From positions 50,420,745 to 50,484,744 of the forward strand of contig CM055105.1 of assembly GCA_029204225.1 (NCBI GenBank): DNA of 64,000 bases. Reading direction: 5' to 3'. The notes under the pieces are model-generated. The model searched no databases, was not told the DNA's origin, and saw only the letters and a list, made by a program, of their open reading frames with translations. Below are positions 21,841 to 34,299 of this stretch, one piece after another. The position numbers and the translations under genes are program-made. The stretch is from Diphasiastrum complanatum (Eukaryota > Streptophyta > Lycopodiopsida > Lycopodiales > Lycopodiaceae). The first letter of the stretch is position 1. Every line of letters starts with the position of its first letter.

Positions 21841-23437
21841 CATCTAGTTGTCTTTTAACTAATTTCATATCATGATTTGTGTTTACAATGACTTTGCAAA
21901 AAAAAATTCTACCATTAGGTGGGGGATGCACTATATGGTCTAGAATGTCTAAATTGTTTGACATCACAGTTATGGCAAATAATTATTTCCATTAAATCAA
22001 GCTACTATGTTTGCTACTTATTTCCTCCCTAGCATAGAGTTTTGGCAAAAAGGGGCTTTACGTATAAGGGGAGGTAGTGTTCAAGACCTCCCTCATGTTG
22101 CCCTTCAATATCTTGCACCTTTTAAGGGATATCAGTTAAAAGAAATGTTGGCTTTTCAAAACTTTTGCAAAAAAGTCTTGATTTCTAAAATTCTGCAGCT
22201 ATGTTTTCATTGGTAATAGTAGCTAATCTATTTAAAAATTAGCACATTCAAAAAAAAAAACCTAGCACATAGACTAAGCTATCTGCTAAATTGCACTGGT
22301 TATATTTGGCAATTTCCAAAATTTTCAAAGACCGTTAGCATCCAACTCCATTATAGATTTATAAATTATCCACGCATTAGCTTACATGTAACTTCTATCA
22401 AAAATTTTGCAAAAAGTCAAGCATCCAAAAAAATAGAATTTGACAATTTCATGATTTGTGGTTTATGATAATATTCCAAAGGTTAAGGTTTAGAATTCTA
22501 CGTATATTTTATTGGCCATGAGATTTCCCAGAAGACAAAAAAGGCATTGGTTTTTAGGAAGTCAACATTATACAAACTATCTATGAAAGTAGTTTTTGAC
22601 AGAAGTTGTTTGTTCCATTTTCGGACTTTGCTGGTTTTCTCGAACATTGAGGAAGGCTCTTGTTTGAGGGCCTTCAATTCGACATAGTGGCCGACTGCAA
22701 TTCTTTTGGATGTAGTTAGAGGAATCTTATAGTTGTACCTTTTCTTTGTTGATTCTATTTTTAGTAAAGTATGTTACGCGCTCGACTCCCTCCATAATAC
22801 ATGATATTCTACATGCTCATAGAGCTAAAAAATAGCAAAGTATTGGGCAAAAAGTTGTGCTCAATACCTTCCATAATGTGTAATACATGCTCATGAACCT
22901 TAAAAACAAATATTGAGTATTTAATTTACATTCTATACTCACATTAGCTAAAGAAAAATCCTTACATTTATCAAATAAGAATGGGAAGACTCATCAACGT
23001 TCCAAACGATGAAACATTAAACGTGAAATTCTGAAAGGCAAACTTAGCTAGTCTTATGTATCTAAACAAATCAAATGAATGGATCCAAAACTTTTATGTA
23101 TTGGGGAATGGTCTTTTCCTCAATAAAATGATCATAAATGTATGGTGAAGTCATTAGGTCAAAGGCATAATTGAACAACCAATGAACCAAGTGTAAAGGT
23201 CACTTAGTAATTCTTTTGCAAGTCTCACTTATGCATCTATATGGCTCGAATTGTTCCTTTTGAAATTTACTTACCACAACCCTCTAGCATAATGTTCTTG
23301 TCATGGTTGTTTACTCAAATATTACATGAATCAACAATCCAGACTGTGTTTGGGGGGGCACGACTACCTAGGGAATAATAAATAGGATCTCATTTAAAAA
23401 TTTCATGGCACACATCATGTACAATAATAGGTGTTTG

Positions 23438-23537
23438 TTGGCCCATGGTAAGGATATATTGGCTCACCCTCTTGTCTCGCTGCTATTGTGGCTTTGTCAA
23501 GAGGACTTGCCATTATAACCTTACAATGGGCCCCCAA
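23438..23537. ncRNA. ~100-nt imperfect hairpin, unit A copy
   Basis: Same structure as 13823-13921. Arms TTGGCCCATGGTAAGGATAT and ...CCTTACAATGGGCCCCCAA flank a short loop, with several substitutions relative to copy C in the loop and lower stem. It lies about 320 bp beyond the 3' end of BSP. No evidence of expression. Confidence 0.3.
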
Positions 23538-23856
23538 AGCAATCGTTCTCTACTCTAAAACATGTCAAAAATTAGGTGAGCTCAACTTCAAGTTTCATAA
23601 AGATTCCATAATATGCCAAGAAAGTAGTTGAGGTTATTATCACTTTCCATAATATGCCAGCCAAAGTTTTAAAGCATCTAATATTAAGTTCCTGCATTAC
23701 AAAGAATATGGATGGATTTGAGGCATAATATTTTTATGACAAGTCAAGATCTTTCCATAATTTGATGCCTTTTAATAGGAAGAAGTAGGCTTTGAACCAA
23801 ATCCATTACCTAAGCAATCAAGGAAAAGCTAAGCTAAACTAAACCAACACTTGAGA

Positions 23857-24639
23857 TCAATTGATTATCTTCAATGATGCTTTATACTCCTTCCACAGTT
23901 GATCCACATTTTCTCCAAACTCTTCATTGAAGAAGCTCATGTTCCAGGGAGTTTCTGATCCTAATCGGTTGTTCAAGTTCTTGACAAAATTTGCTCGTCT
24001 CGTTACAAGATAATCAAGAAACAAGGCTGTTACTGCATCATTGTCTGTCCATGTTTTGGCACCGACCCCAGCTTTTGCCCATTCGATAGCCAAGTTTGCT
24101 TTCACCATTGTGTAGAAAGGAATGCCAGTAAAAAATGGTTGTGCAGCAGGGGAATGTTCTTGTGGTGGCCAGTTCATCCATACCCAAGTCGTAAGGAATG
24201 CTAGTTGACCTTTGAAGATGTAGACGAGTTTTGCTTTTGTAGTTTGATTCGAGATTGGACCAAAGAAGCCTTCACAAATGTAGACAAAATATTGACTACC
24301 TTCAAGAACCAAAGTAGATTCCGCACCAGTGCACGGGAACACCATGACCCAGACCTCTGACACATTTTTACTAGTGGGTGCACCACCAATATTGTACAAC
24401 AAAGAGTAAGCAAATCCACTGGCTTCAGAAAGATAAGCTAGACCTTTCCGCACACCGATGATTTGATCAAAATTATGGCCTCCGGTTGTATTAGATGCAT
24501 TATTGGTCATCTTAAATAGGATGGCATTGTTGATGTTGTTGGTGTTATTAGCAATAACAGTAGGACAATGGTTAAAGCATGAGATAATGAGTAGCAGTGT
24601 TAACAGTAGAATGGAATGATGATATTGTAGTGACTTCAA
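23857..24639 (-). CDS. basic secretory protein (BSP) family, protease-like, active site absent
   Basis: An open frame of 260 codons without a stop. Residues 9-30 are a hydrophobic signal-peptide-like segment (ILLLTLLLIISCF). Residues 44-62 (MTNNASNTTGGHNFDQIIG) match the start of the plant BSP domain. Residues 195-260 match its end (TWTDNDAVTALFLDYL, FVKNLNNRL, ENVDQLWKEYKASLK). In the family the middle carries a zinc-protease HExxH followed by VWQW. Here residues 148-152 read FLTTW before VWMNW, so both His and the Glu are lost, and the usual EGIADYV reads TGIPFYT. BSPs are small secreted, apoplastic, defence-associated proteins; this one would be a non-catalytic form. Oddity: the first codon of the frame is TTG, and from the upstream stop through the signal region there is no ATG (an ATA lies 10 codons upstream). 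It may therefore have lost its start or use an upstream exon. Two broken paralogs exist in this window. Confidence 0.7.
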   Translation of the reverse strand: MKSLQYHHSILLLTLLLIISCFNHCPTVIANNTNNINNAILFKMTNNASNTTGGHNFDQIIGVRKGLAYLSEASGFAYSLLYNIGGAPTSKNVSEVWVMVFPCTGAESTLVLEGSQYFVYICEGFFGPISNQTTKAKLVYIFKGQLAFLTTWVWMNWPPQEHSPAAQPFFTGIPFYTMVKANLAIEWAKAGVGAKTWTDNDAVTALFLDYLVTRRANFVKNLNNRLGSETPWNMSFFNEEFGENVDQLWKEYKASLKIIN

Positions 24640-24775
24640 TAGCCATTGAAGAAGCTTTATGATGATTCTTACTCTCCCTTAGTATCTCTCTGTGAACAAT
24701 TGTGAGTCAATTGTGATTTTGTAATTTGCCAATTCCTCCAGGCTCCATCCTTTAACGATATAACAATTTATAAAA

Positions 24776-25547
<772 letters not shown>

Positions 25548-26345
25548 TGTTAGATGAGGTTGAGGCTTGAGGCTGAAGTTGGCTGATCGAGCAGGCCCGA
25601 GCTGGCTAGGTTCATTGTTTTTGTGTGAGAACAAAGGGAGGGGGGCCTTGGCGGAAGTTTAGAAAGTTTCTAAAGTTTGTTGCCTTGATTTGGGTTGGGG
25701 GGGGTGCGGGGCGGGGGGCGCAAGTTGTGTTCAATTGTTTTTTATTTTTCCTATTGAGATTCTAAAGGGCTTATAGCATTCGTTATGGGTTTTCTAAGGC
25801 TGTTTGGCAAGAAATGAATAACATTTTTTGCACTTGATTTTGGCCTTGTTAGTTGCCTATTCAATTACAAGTTTAATGGTATTATTTTTTCAAAGCACTA
25901 AATTGTCGTTAAAAACGATTTTTTCATAGACATTGCTTGGACAAAAAAATAATACCTAGTGTAAACTTGTAACTTAACGGAATTTATTTTCCTAAATATT
26001 TGGTAAATGAGTAAGTTCTCATTGCTTTACACATTCAGTAAAGCCATTTTTGGAACTTCATAATAATGCAAAATAATCAAAGGCAATCAGTTAACTGCTG
26101 CATGGGCAATCCAGATTTGGGCATTCATGTCCAAAAGTTTCTCAATATTTTGGCCAAAGTGCTATCGTCCCTTTGAAGCACTATCATTACTTCATGAGAA
26201 GGTATGCATGGCTAAACGGCCCCGAGATGTAAAACCAGAAAGCCAATGAATAATAGGAAAAAAGTTCCTAACTAAATCGTAGCTTGATCACCAAAAGAAG
26301 AAAGCAAGAAACCAATAAAAAATGTTATGTCATCTTACTCTTTAA

Positions 26346-26437
<92 letters not shown>

Positions 26438-27303
26438 AATCATCTAAAAGAAATGATGTGAAAAAAACAAAACAACGTTCATGCCAACATAGGTCCCTAA
26501 AATTTTCTAAAATTTCAAAGGGGTTTAATTGAATAAAATGCATTGAAAATTGTTAAGGTCCTTTTGTCTTCATGTGTTGCTACCTCAATATGGACCAGAT
26601 TGGTTCTTCAAATCAAAGCTATATGTTGAGCTTGACAAACTTAGGCTAGGCAATTAATCTTAGGTATTTTGTCATGTCACAAACACTATGGTATCTCTAA
26701 ACTATATTTTAACAAATCTTATGAACACAATGTCTTTAGCTAGATAATATGTACCACACTTCAATAATTTTTCTAGATGTCATTGCTTCTTCTTATATAT
26801 GATACTCTATAGAGACAAGTTGTCATTGCTTAATAGTACTTTCCAATTTGCTTTCTTTGATACATCATGGTTCTTTTTTCTAATCATGAGTCCTAAGTTC
26901 TTAACCATGACTTTACACATGTTTCTACCAAAAAATTGAAAAAATGCTTAGTTATACTATGATGGTCATAAATAGAATCAAAGAATCCACACAAGCATAT
27001 TGTTGGCCATTTACAACACATGCTTAATGCACAAGACAAATAATACAAAGGAGGGCTTGTACAACCTCCATTTTGTAAAGTCATGTATTTAAATAAAAGT
27101 TAGACACCAATGGTGCACTTGTACTACACCAAGCGCAAAACTATTGTAATTATGCCTTGAAGCATAAATACAATAAACAGTTAATTTTTGTTTAAATGCC
27201 TCAAAGCATAGTAAGAAATTTTTGTGGCGTGTCTCAATACTTTTATTTAACAAAAGCATTGTAAAGTTAAGTTACTTGCCAACCAAAGAAAAACCAAGTT
27301 CAC
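25548..27303 (+). mobile_element. long-LTR fragment, family R2 copy 1
   Basis: Starts TGTTAGATGAGGTTGAGGC, a TG terminus shared with copy 3 at 50980. It contains a G-run (25696-25720), a GA tract (26349-26433), and AT-rich sequence matching copy 2 (29600-31103). Homology stops at about 27303 (accaaagaaaaaccaagttc). It carries no recognisable protein. It is interpreted as an LTR because copy 2 has a TATA box and both other copies end next to a tRNA-Asp primer-site sequence. Confidence 0.6.
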
Positions 27304-27758
27304 TTAACACATCACCCATTCACCCTCCCTAACTAAAACACCTCATCCATGCACTCCACTTCTCCCTAAGTCCAATTGGAGTCTCTCTCACACCTCATAC
27401 ACTTGAACTTGACACCTCACTCACTTTGGAAGGCCTCTCCACTCTCTATACAAGTGGAAATGTGCCCCTCTACTAGGAGGATGGAAGATTGATACATCCA
27501 AACTCTGCCATTTTGCTGCTTGTTGTGTATAGGTGCGTTGGAGAAGGGGATTGAGGCATCACCTCAAGGAGACTATGTCATTTTTGTGATTGCAGGATTA
27601 TTTGGAGCTCAAACCCTCGGATTTCTATCTCACTCTCAGATCACCATACAAACACACATTCTGTCTCTCTCTCCCTCTCTCACTTTCACCTTCTCTCGAA
27701 ACTATGGTATGCTCTTGAAACTGTTACCCATATGTCTGAATGGCTGATCAGTACTTTT

Positions 27759-28105
<347 letters not shown>

Positions 28106-28117
28106 TGGTATCAGAGC
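28106..28117 (+). promoter_or_regulatory. Copia primer-binding site (element E1)
   Basis: TGGTATCAGAGC follows the LTR end and precedes the gag start by 46 bp. Confidence 0.8.
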
Positions 28118-28163
28118 ATCAACTCAATAAATCGAGAGATTGTCCATTTGAATTACTGTCAAC

Positions 28164-28349
28164 ATGTCTCTTGCCGATAACTCCTCATCTTCTTCATCCA
28201 ATAAAGTTAGGACCATTGATAAGTTCAATGGAGCTAACTTCTACATCTGGAAATTAAAACTCCGGATGATGTTGATAGATGGAGACCTCTGGGACGTTGT
28301 AACAAATAACCAGAACATGAATGAAAATGAAATCTCACTAATACTCTAG
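28164..28349 (+). pseudogene. Copia E1 gag N-terminal fragment
   Basis: An ATG-initiated frame beginning MSLADNSSSSSSNKVRTIDK. It continues with the standard gag opening FNGANFYIWKLKLRMMLIDGDLWDVV, then diverges (TNNQNMNENEIS) and stops at 28349. Element E2 at 32551 has the same opening. Everything downstream of about residue 45 is lost. The following 28350-29599 shows no recognisable gene, only AT-rich sequence with short open frames. Confidence 0.75.
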
Positions 28350-29599
28350 TTTACACTTTTAGATGTGGATGGAAGTTGGATGGATGTGGTTCTACATCGA
28401 GCTACCTCAAACTCCATAAATATGTGCATTCTCATAATCTTTGCTTTGAAGCTATTCCATGCCATTTTGGATCTACACTATCACTTGCTTGAATATTGCT
28501 CTCTCTTTCTCTCTCTAACTCGAGTTGAGGCTTATGCTCATGCATTAAATTCTTGTACTTTTTCTCTCTTGTTAATCAAAGCTATCATTCTTTGATTCTT
28601 AGCATGCTAGATTATGATTCAGCCATTAAATTCTGTACTAGATCTTGGTATTCAATCTAGAATCAGTTTGTGTGCTAATCATAAAGCTTGATAAGATCTT
28701 TCACACTTGAGGATCATTCCCCACACGTGTGAACTTGCTGGAAATTTTGTCATGTAGATGAAGTAAAAAACCAGCAAAAGGATCCATCATAGCAGCACCT
28801 CACCAAATCCATGATAAGATCTCTTTGGTAGAAATCTCTTGCCAATATCTTTGAAGAGTACTCCACCAGGGGGTTGGACAAATTGCAAGTAGTAATTTGC
28901 GAGTTTAGCGAGTTTTTTATCTTTGTAATTTTAAATAGCCATGTTTAGAGTTTCAATTAAGAAAAATGCAAACTTGATGCAGCAACATCGAATTTGAAAT
29001 TGCAATATCCAACAATGAAGACGATAAAATGAAATTTGAGGCCATATAAAAAAGTTTCATCTTTTATTAATAAAGTCTAACACAACAAAACAGATCGACG
29101 AACTTTCCAAATTGTATTCATGCCATCAAGAAACTAACCAAATGTAGCAAAACTTCACCAAAATGGGTAAAGATAGAATCCATTATTCATTATTATTGAT
29201 CATTCACAAGATTAGGCCTGAAACTAGAGCATGATCATAGCTCTCATGTGATTGTAGGCACATGAACATCAATACTATCAAGAAATCTCTCAAAGAGAAG
29301 CTTCAAGATCACCAAAAGTTCAAAAATCATAAAAGTAGAATAGCCTCCAAATTAGCATGACCTCCTCTATTTATAGTGGGTCTTTAGTGCCTCTAATCAA
29401 CATCATGGGCCTTATTCCCTTAATTTGGGCCTTATAACCATTATTATAATTCCCGCCAATACAAATGTGGCGTGGTTGTTTGCGTCTTTTTATTAACAAT
29501 TCCAATGACTAATTCTAGTCTAGTTTAGCTCCATGGCTATTTTGGTAATTCATTAATAAGCTCATGGGCCAATTACATATAGCACATGACAGGGGGGGG

Positions 29600-30231
29600 G
29601 GAAGGGGGAGGGGGGGTTGTCTTCAATTGTTTTTATTTTTCCTATTGAGATTCTAAAGGGCTTATGGCATTCATTATGGGTTTTCTAAGGCTGTTTGGCA
29701 AGAAATAAATAACATTTTTTGCACTTGACTTTGGCCTTGTTAGTTGCCTATTCAATTACAAGTTTAATGGTCCTATTTTTTAAAGCACAAAATTGTCATT
29801 AAAAATGGTTTTTTTTTAGACATTGCTTTGACGAAAAAATAATACTCGGCGTAAACTTGTAACATAACGGAATTTTTTTTCTCCTAAATATTTGGTAAAT
29901 GAGTAAATTCCCATTGCATGACACATTTAGTAAAGCCGTTTTTGGAACTTCATAACAATGCAAAATAATCAAAGGCAATCAGTTAACTACCGCATGGGCA
30001 ATCCAGATTTGGGCATTCATGTCCAAAAGTTTCTCGATATTTTGGCCAAAGTGCTATGGTCCCTTTGAAGCACTGTCATTACTTCACGAGAGGGTATGCA
30101 TGGCTAAACGGCCACGAGATGTAAACCAAAAAGCCAATGAATAATAGGAAAAAAGTTTTTAATAAACTCGTAGCTTGATCACCAAAAGAAGAAACCAAGA
30201 AACCAATAAAAAATGATGTCATCTTAGTTTT

Positions 30232-30264
<33 letters not shown>

Positions 30265-31856
30265 AATTATCTAAAAAAATGACATGAAAAAAACAAAATA
30301 CAACGTTCATGCCAACATAGGTCTCTGAAATTTTCAAAGGGGTTTAATTGAATAAAATGCATTGAAAATTGTGAAGGTCCTTTTGTCTTCATGTGTTGCT
30401 ACCTCAATAGGGACCGGATTGGTTCTTACAATCAAAGCTATATGTTGAGCTTGACAAACTTAGTCTAGGCAATTAATCTTAGGTATTTTGTCATGTCACA
30501 AACACTATGGTATCTCTAGACTATATTTTAACAAAACACAATGTCTTTAGCTAAATAATATGTACCACAATTCAATAATTTTTCTAGATGTCATTGCTTC
30601 TTCTTATATATGATACTCTATGGAGACAAGTTGGCATTGCTTACTAGTACTATCCAATTTGCTTTCTTTGATACATCATGGGCTTTTTTTAAATCATGAA
30701 TCCTAGTTCTTAACCATGACTTTAGACATGTTTCTACCAAAAAATTGGAAAAATGATTAGTTATACTGTGATGATCATAAATAGAATCAAAGAATCCACA
30801 CAAGCATATTGTTGGCCATTTATAGTACATGCCCAATGACAAATAATATGTAGGAGAGCTCATACAACCTCCATTTTGTAAAGTCATGTATTTGAATAAA
30901 AGTTAGACACCAATGGTGCACTTGTACTGCACAAAGCGCAAAACTATTGTAATTATGCCTTGAAGCGTAAATACAATAAACGGTTAATTTTTGTTTAAAT
31001 GCCTTGAAGCACAGTAGGAAATGTTTGTGGCGTGGCTTAGTAGTTTTATTTAACATAAGCATTTTAAAGTCAAGTGACTTGCCAACCAAAGAAAAAGCAA
31101 GCTCACTTAGGCTCTTAAGTTTATAATGAGCCAATAAGAAAGACCTCAACTTATTTGACCCAACTATAAAAGGGCCAAATCTTTTGTATTTTATGTTCTC
31201 AAATTTCATTTGTAATAGCAAAGATCTGAGTCCCCTCCTATTTTGTGTCTTATGTGAATGCTTTGAGAGAGAAAGAGATAGAGTTGTGAGGTGTGTTTTT
31301 GCTTTATGGTTGCTTGCTTTTCTATTATGCATGCTTGATGCCTAGATCGCTAGACATGCTTAGTATCTCCTCTTGCCATAGATTTGGTATGCATATAAGG
31401 AGCCAAGCTTTGATTTGTGCTTAAGAAGAATGACTTCCAAGCTCTTTCCCTCTCTCTCTCTCCTTCTTTTCCTCTTGGCTACAGCCCACAAACATAGGTA
31501 TTAGATCTTCACCAAGGGCTTTAATCTTTTGTTGAAGCCTTGGAACCCAAAGAGGCCAAGAGCATTGAAGGGTACGGTGCCCACAAACATCCATTATGTA
31601 GTAGGATTAGATTTAGTTTAGTTTCCCTTGAGTTTTCTAGGATTCTTTGATAGTTTTGATTCTCTAAAAGAGTGTACCATGGAGGCAGCTTTACAAACTC
31701 CTTGTTCATAGACACATAGTTTTGTCTTTAGATCACATCTTTCTCATAGGATCGATTCCTGACCTCCCTATACTACAAGGTAGCTGATCCTTCCTTTTAC
31801 TTGCCCATTGCACAGAGATTAAATATGTCAGATAAGTGGCAAAAATAAGGGTAACA
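29600..31856 (+). mobile_element. long LTR, family R2 copy 2
   Basis: Aligns with copy 1 from about 29615 to 31103 and with the second half of copy 3 from about 31290. It ends ...GGGTAACA just before a sequence matching tRNA-Asp. It contains a G-run (29590-29615), a GA tract (30233-30260, only 14 repeats), a TATA box, and a short CT tract near 31447-31462. At about 2.2 kb or more it is a large LTR. No gag-pol follows on the right, so it is a solo or truncated LTR. Open frames on its minus strand are AT-rich and unrecognised. Confidence 0.6.
31164..31173 (+). promoter_or_regulatory. TATA box of R2 LTR
   Basis: CTATAAAAGG is a good plant TATA box in the expected orientation, about 690 bp before the inferred LTR end. 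It would mark the U3/R boundary region. Confidence 0.5.
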
Positions 31857-31864
31857 TATAATTT

Positions 31865-31938
31865 TGGCGTTGTTGCTATGGATCGACAAACCCGGGTCGT
31901 CCTCATGACAGGCGAAAATACTCACCACTATAATGTTG
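31865..31938 (-). tRNA. tRNA-Asp(GTC)-like sequence at R2 primer site (not functional)
   Basis: On the plus strand TGGCGTTGTTGCTATGG is a primer-site-like match to the 3' end of tRNA-Asp, including the complement of CCA. The match does not stop after ~18 nt. On the minus strand it continues through the T arm, the anticodon loop with GTC (CGCCTGTCATG), and the D arm (TATAGTGGTGAGTATT). The T loop has about 2 extra bases, and the 5' acceptor strand is not preserved, so it is not a working tRNA gene. A second copy with the same T-loop enlargement is at 52380-52453. The following 31939-32379 shows no recognisable gene. Confidence 0.6.
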
Positions 31939-32379
31939 GAAATTAAGCGCTCAGTTTTCTCCTTGGTGATATTATTTTCTATTTCAAATTTTTTTCCTGC
32001 ACGTATATTGATCACTGCTCTAGGGTTAGATGCAACCTCCTTTGGTTCTATGTCTGCTCATCTGATACCTGCAAGAATCATAGAATTCAGATAGCCGATC
32101 TATTCGAAGGATGACTATGTCGGGCTTTTGGCTGATCTTCATCCATGGATAAAGGCTAAAGGGTAACCAATCCTATTTTTTCACATTCAAATGTCAAGTT
32201 CAAGTTATTTGAAAATCATTAAAGACCTGGCCATCTACGTCTACGACTCCTCAATTTCTGATTCGACGACGGCTGTCTATGATACCTGAGGAACAAGCAT
32301 TATCGTTCTAAAATTCTGAACTGAACTTCAAAACTGAAACTATTTTACAGTGATTTCGCACCTTCCTCCATCTCTTTGG

Positions 32380-32492
32380 TGGACTATACTCATGTTTGTT
32401 TGAGTATGAACTATTTCATCGGTCCTGTTGTGAACGGGAGCTATTTCGCACTAGATTTCTCTCTCTCTCCCCCCCACTTCGTCTCCCTCATG
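32380..32492 (+). repeat. 3' end of Copia LTR (element E2)
   Basis: Shares gagtatgaactatttcatcg with the E1 LTR and ends in cgtctccctca before the primer site. Its CT tract is only about 6 repeats followed by a C-run (32470-32476), versus about 64 repeats in E1. The left boundary is approximate. Confidence 0.6.
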
Positions 32493-32504
32493 TGGTATCA
32501 GAGC
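32493..32504 (+). promoter_or_regulatory. Copia primer-binding site (element E2)
   Basis: TGGTATCAGAGC, 46 bp before the gag ATG, with the same spacing as E1. Confidence 0.8.
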
Positions 32505-32550
32505 ATCAGCTCAATAAACCAAGAGATTGTCTATTTGAATTATTGTCAGT

Positions 32551-32746
32551 ATGTCTCTTACCGGTAACTCATCATCCTCTTCATCCAACAAAATTAGAAT
32601 CATTGACAAGTTCAACGGATCTAACTTTTTCATCTGGAAGTTAAAACTCTGGATGATGTTGATAGATAGAGACCTCTGGGACGTTGTAGATGGGTCTGAC
32701 CCAAAACAAGAAGAAGACATTGATCATCAATTCACTAAGGCATGGT
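32551..32746 (+). pseudogene. Copia E2 gag N-terminal fragment
   Basis: Starts MSLTGNSSSSSSNKIRIIDK and continues with the gag opening FNGSNFFIWKLKLWMMLIDRDLWDVV, then DGSDPKQEED. At about 32746 it is cut exactly where duplicated unit B starts (taataaatacttg). The frame runs on to 32832 only by chance. This junction dates the arrival of unit B after the Copia insertion. Confidence 0.75.
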
Positions 32747-33849
32747 GTAATAAATACTTGTTGCCAACTAAGAAATGCATTTGGTTTCACATGTTTAGAA
32801 GGAAATATGATTTGAAAGATAATAAAGTTTGAATAAGCTATAAATGCCACTAGCTATAGAACATTCCTTCTAAAAACATTTCTCTACTTTTGAAAGTAAA
32901 ATGTATAAATACTACTTAATTGAAATTAGGGATACATTGCCATAAGTTTAGTTTCACAAAATTTGTGCAATATGACTAAATCAAGAAGATTTTTATCATG
33001 TTTTGTACATTCTACTTATTTATACTTAGATATTCAAATGGCTTGTGAAGTTCACACTTAAAATTTGCACTACATCTAACAATATGGATTCTTTGCTTGA
33101 TCTTTTTATCTATAATTGAGTACTGAATTAAAATTTGAGTTTGATTTGAATGTTGTACATTACCAAAAATTTAGAAAAAGAAACTTGACATACAATGCAA
33201 CTAACATAATGGCTTGGTAATCTAAATTCACATTCCTTTTTTTCATGTATATGCTATAGAGCATCTATTTATTTAATTGAACTAATGCAAATCACCAAAG
33301 TATATCAAAGCTACAAGCAAGGTATTGACACATGTAGATTTTGAAAAAATTCTCTAGCAAGCATTGCCCATTTCAAAGTTCTAGAGGAAATTGCAACTAG
33401 ACATATTTGAGGTTGATTGTGAAAATAACACATTATATAGTGATCTTTTAAACTGAGAAATTAGAATAATATAAGATCATCCAACAACTATATAAGAAAC
33501 TGAGTGATTAGAGACAATTATCATCAAACGAATGATCGTAGTGATCAATATCCATGACAGAGATAAAGTGACCAAAACTGATCTTCATGGTATTTGACTC
33601 CTCAGAGTTAGAGAGTGAAACAGATCTATCTATAGAGGCACAAAGGTACTCCAAATATGTTGAATACTAAGAGCCTTCAAGTAACAATGTGAAGTTGAAT
33701 TTTCATCTCATAAAGTACATCCATAATCCCACCAAATTCTTCTCATTAGTATAACCTTTTCATGGTTATTTGATTTTCTTTGGCTAAACTGACAACAAAT
33801 TTGAAGAGAAGAGTATATGACCATGTCAAAAAATATCACACACACACAC

Positions 33850-33880
<31 letters not shown>

Positions 33881-34003
33881 TTTTGATTATTAGTCAAGCT
33901 AAATCTTTGTTTGTAATGCATTACATAATGACAATGACTTTGCATATATATATCATGCAAGCACGTGCGCGCGTGTGCACACACACACACACACACACAC
34001 ACA

Positions 34004-34145
34004 TTTTGATTATTGGTCAAGCTAAATATTGCTTTGAAATGCATTACATAATGACAATGCATCTTGGTTTTCAAGGGGAGGCTTGAACCTGGGACCAAAG
34101 AAACTTTGGATGCCAAGCTAACCAACTGAGCCAACTCTTGGATAT
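34004..34145 (-). mobile_element. tRNA-derived SINE, unit B copy
   Basis: Same SINE as 20888-21028: B-box complement ggcttgaacc near 34080 and A-box complement ccaactgagcca near 34122. The (TG)n tail shows as the CA run at 33978-34003. A second CA run at 33837-33880 sits beyond an imperfect copy of the ...caagctaaat..ttgtaatgcattacataatgacaatg tail segment. Confidence 0.6.
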
Positions 34146-34299
34146 TGCATGATGACAGTGACTCTGTATTAGTGACAATGACTCTATATATGTTACTATA
34201 TGAGCAGTTTTGACATAAAGTTGAGCTTGATGCTTTTGCCTTCAATTATATTGTCGTTGAGTTGCCTAGCTTATGCTACGCTTACTTTTGTTTAGACAT

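Larger units (their letters stand above)
19827..24640. repeat. segmental duplication, unit A
   Basis: From taataaatatttgttgccaa at 19827 this 4.8-kb block matches unit B (32747-37645) nearly end to end, in the same order and orientation. It holds AT-rich DNA (19830-20740, no gene), a SINE, a LINE 3' end, AT-rich DNA (21841-22510, no gene), the conserved hairpin, and the BSP gene. Unit B has about 180 extra bases at 33433-33612. Both units lack 230 bp present in copy C. Confidence 0.85.

Noticed and set aside
24201-24419. 72-codon frame on the same strand within BSP, and the equivalent at 37315-37560
   Set aside because: Shadow of the BSP coding sequence in another phase.
30618-31332. 170-codon minus-strand frame in R2 copy 2 as a gene
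   Set aside because: Lies antisense within an LTR, is not open in copy 1, and has no recognisable domain.
31865-31938. Functional tRNA-Asp gene
   Set aside because: The 5' acceptor strand is absent and the T loop is enlarged in both copies; it sits next to an LTR edge.
33433-33612. C/D-box snoRNA-like sequence (several CTGA and TGATC words)
   Set aside because: No proper RTGATGA C box, no terminal stem and no consistent spacing; AT-rich chance words.
33826-34245. 139-codon minus-strand frame with poly-Cys/Val segments
   Set aside because: Runs through CA/TG repeats and the SINE; composition comes from the repeats.
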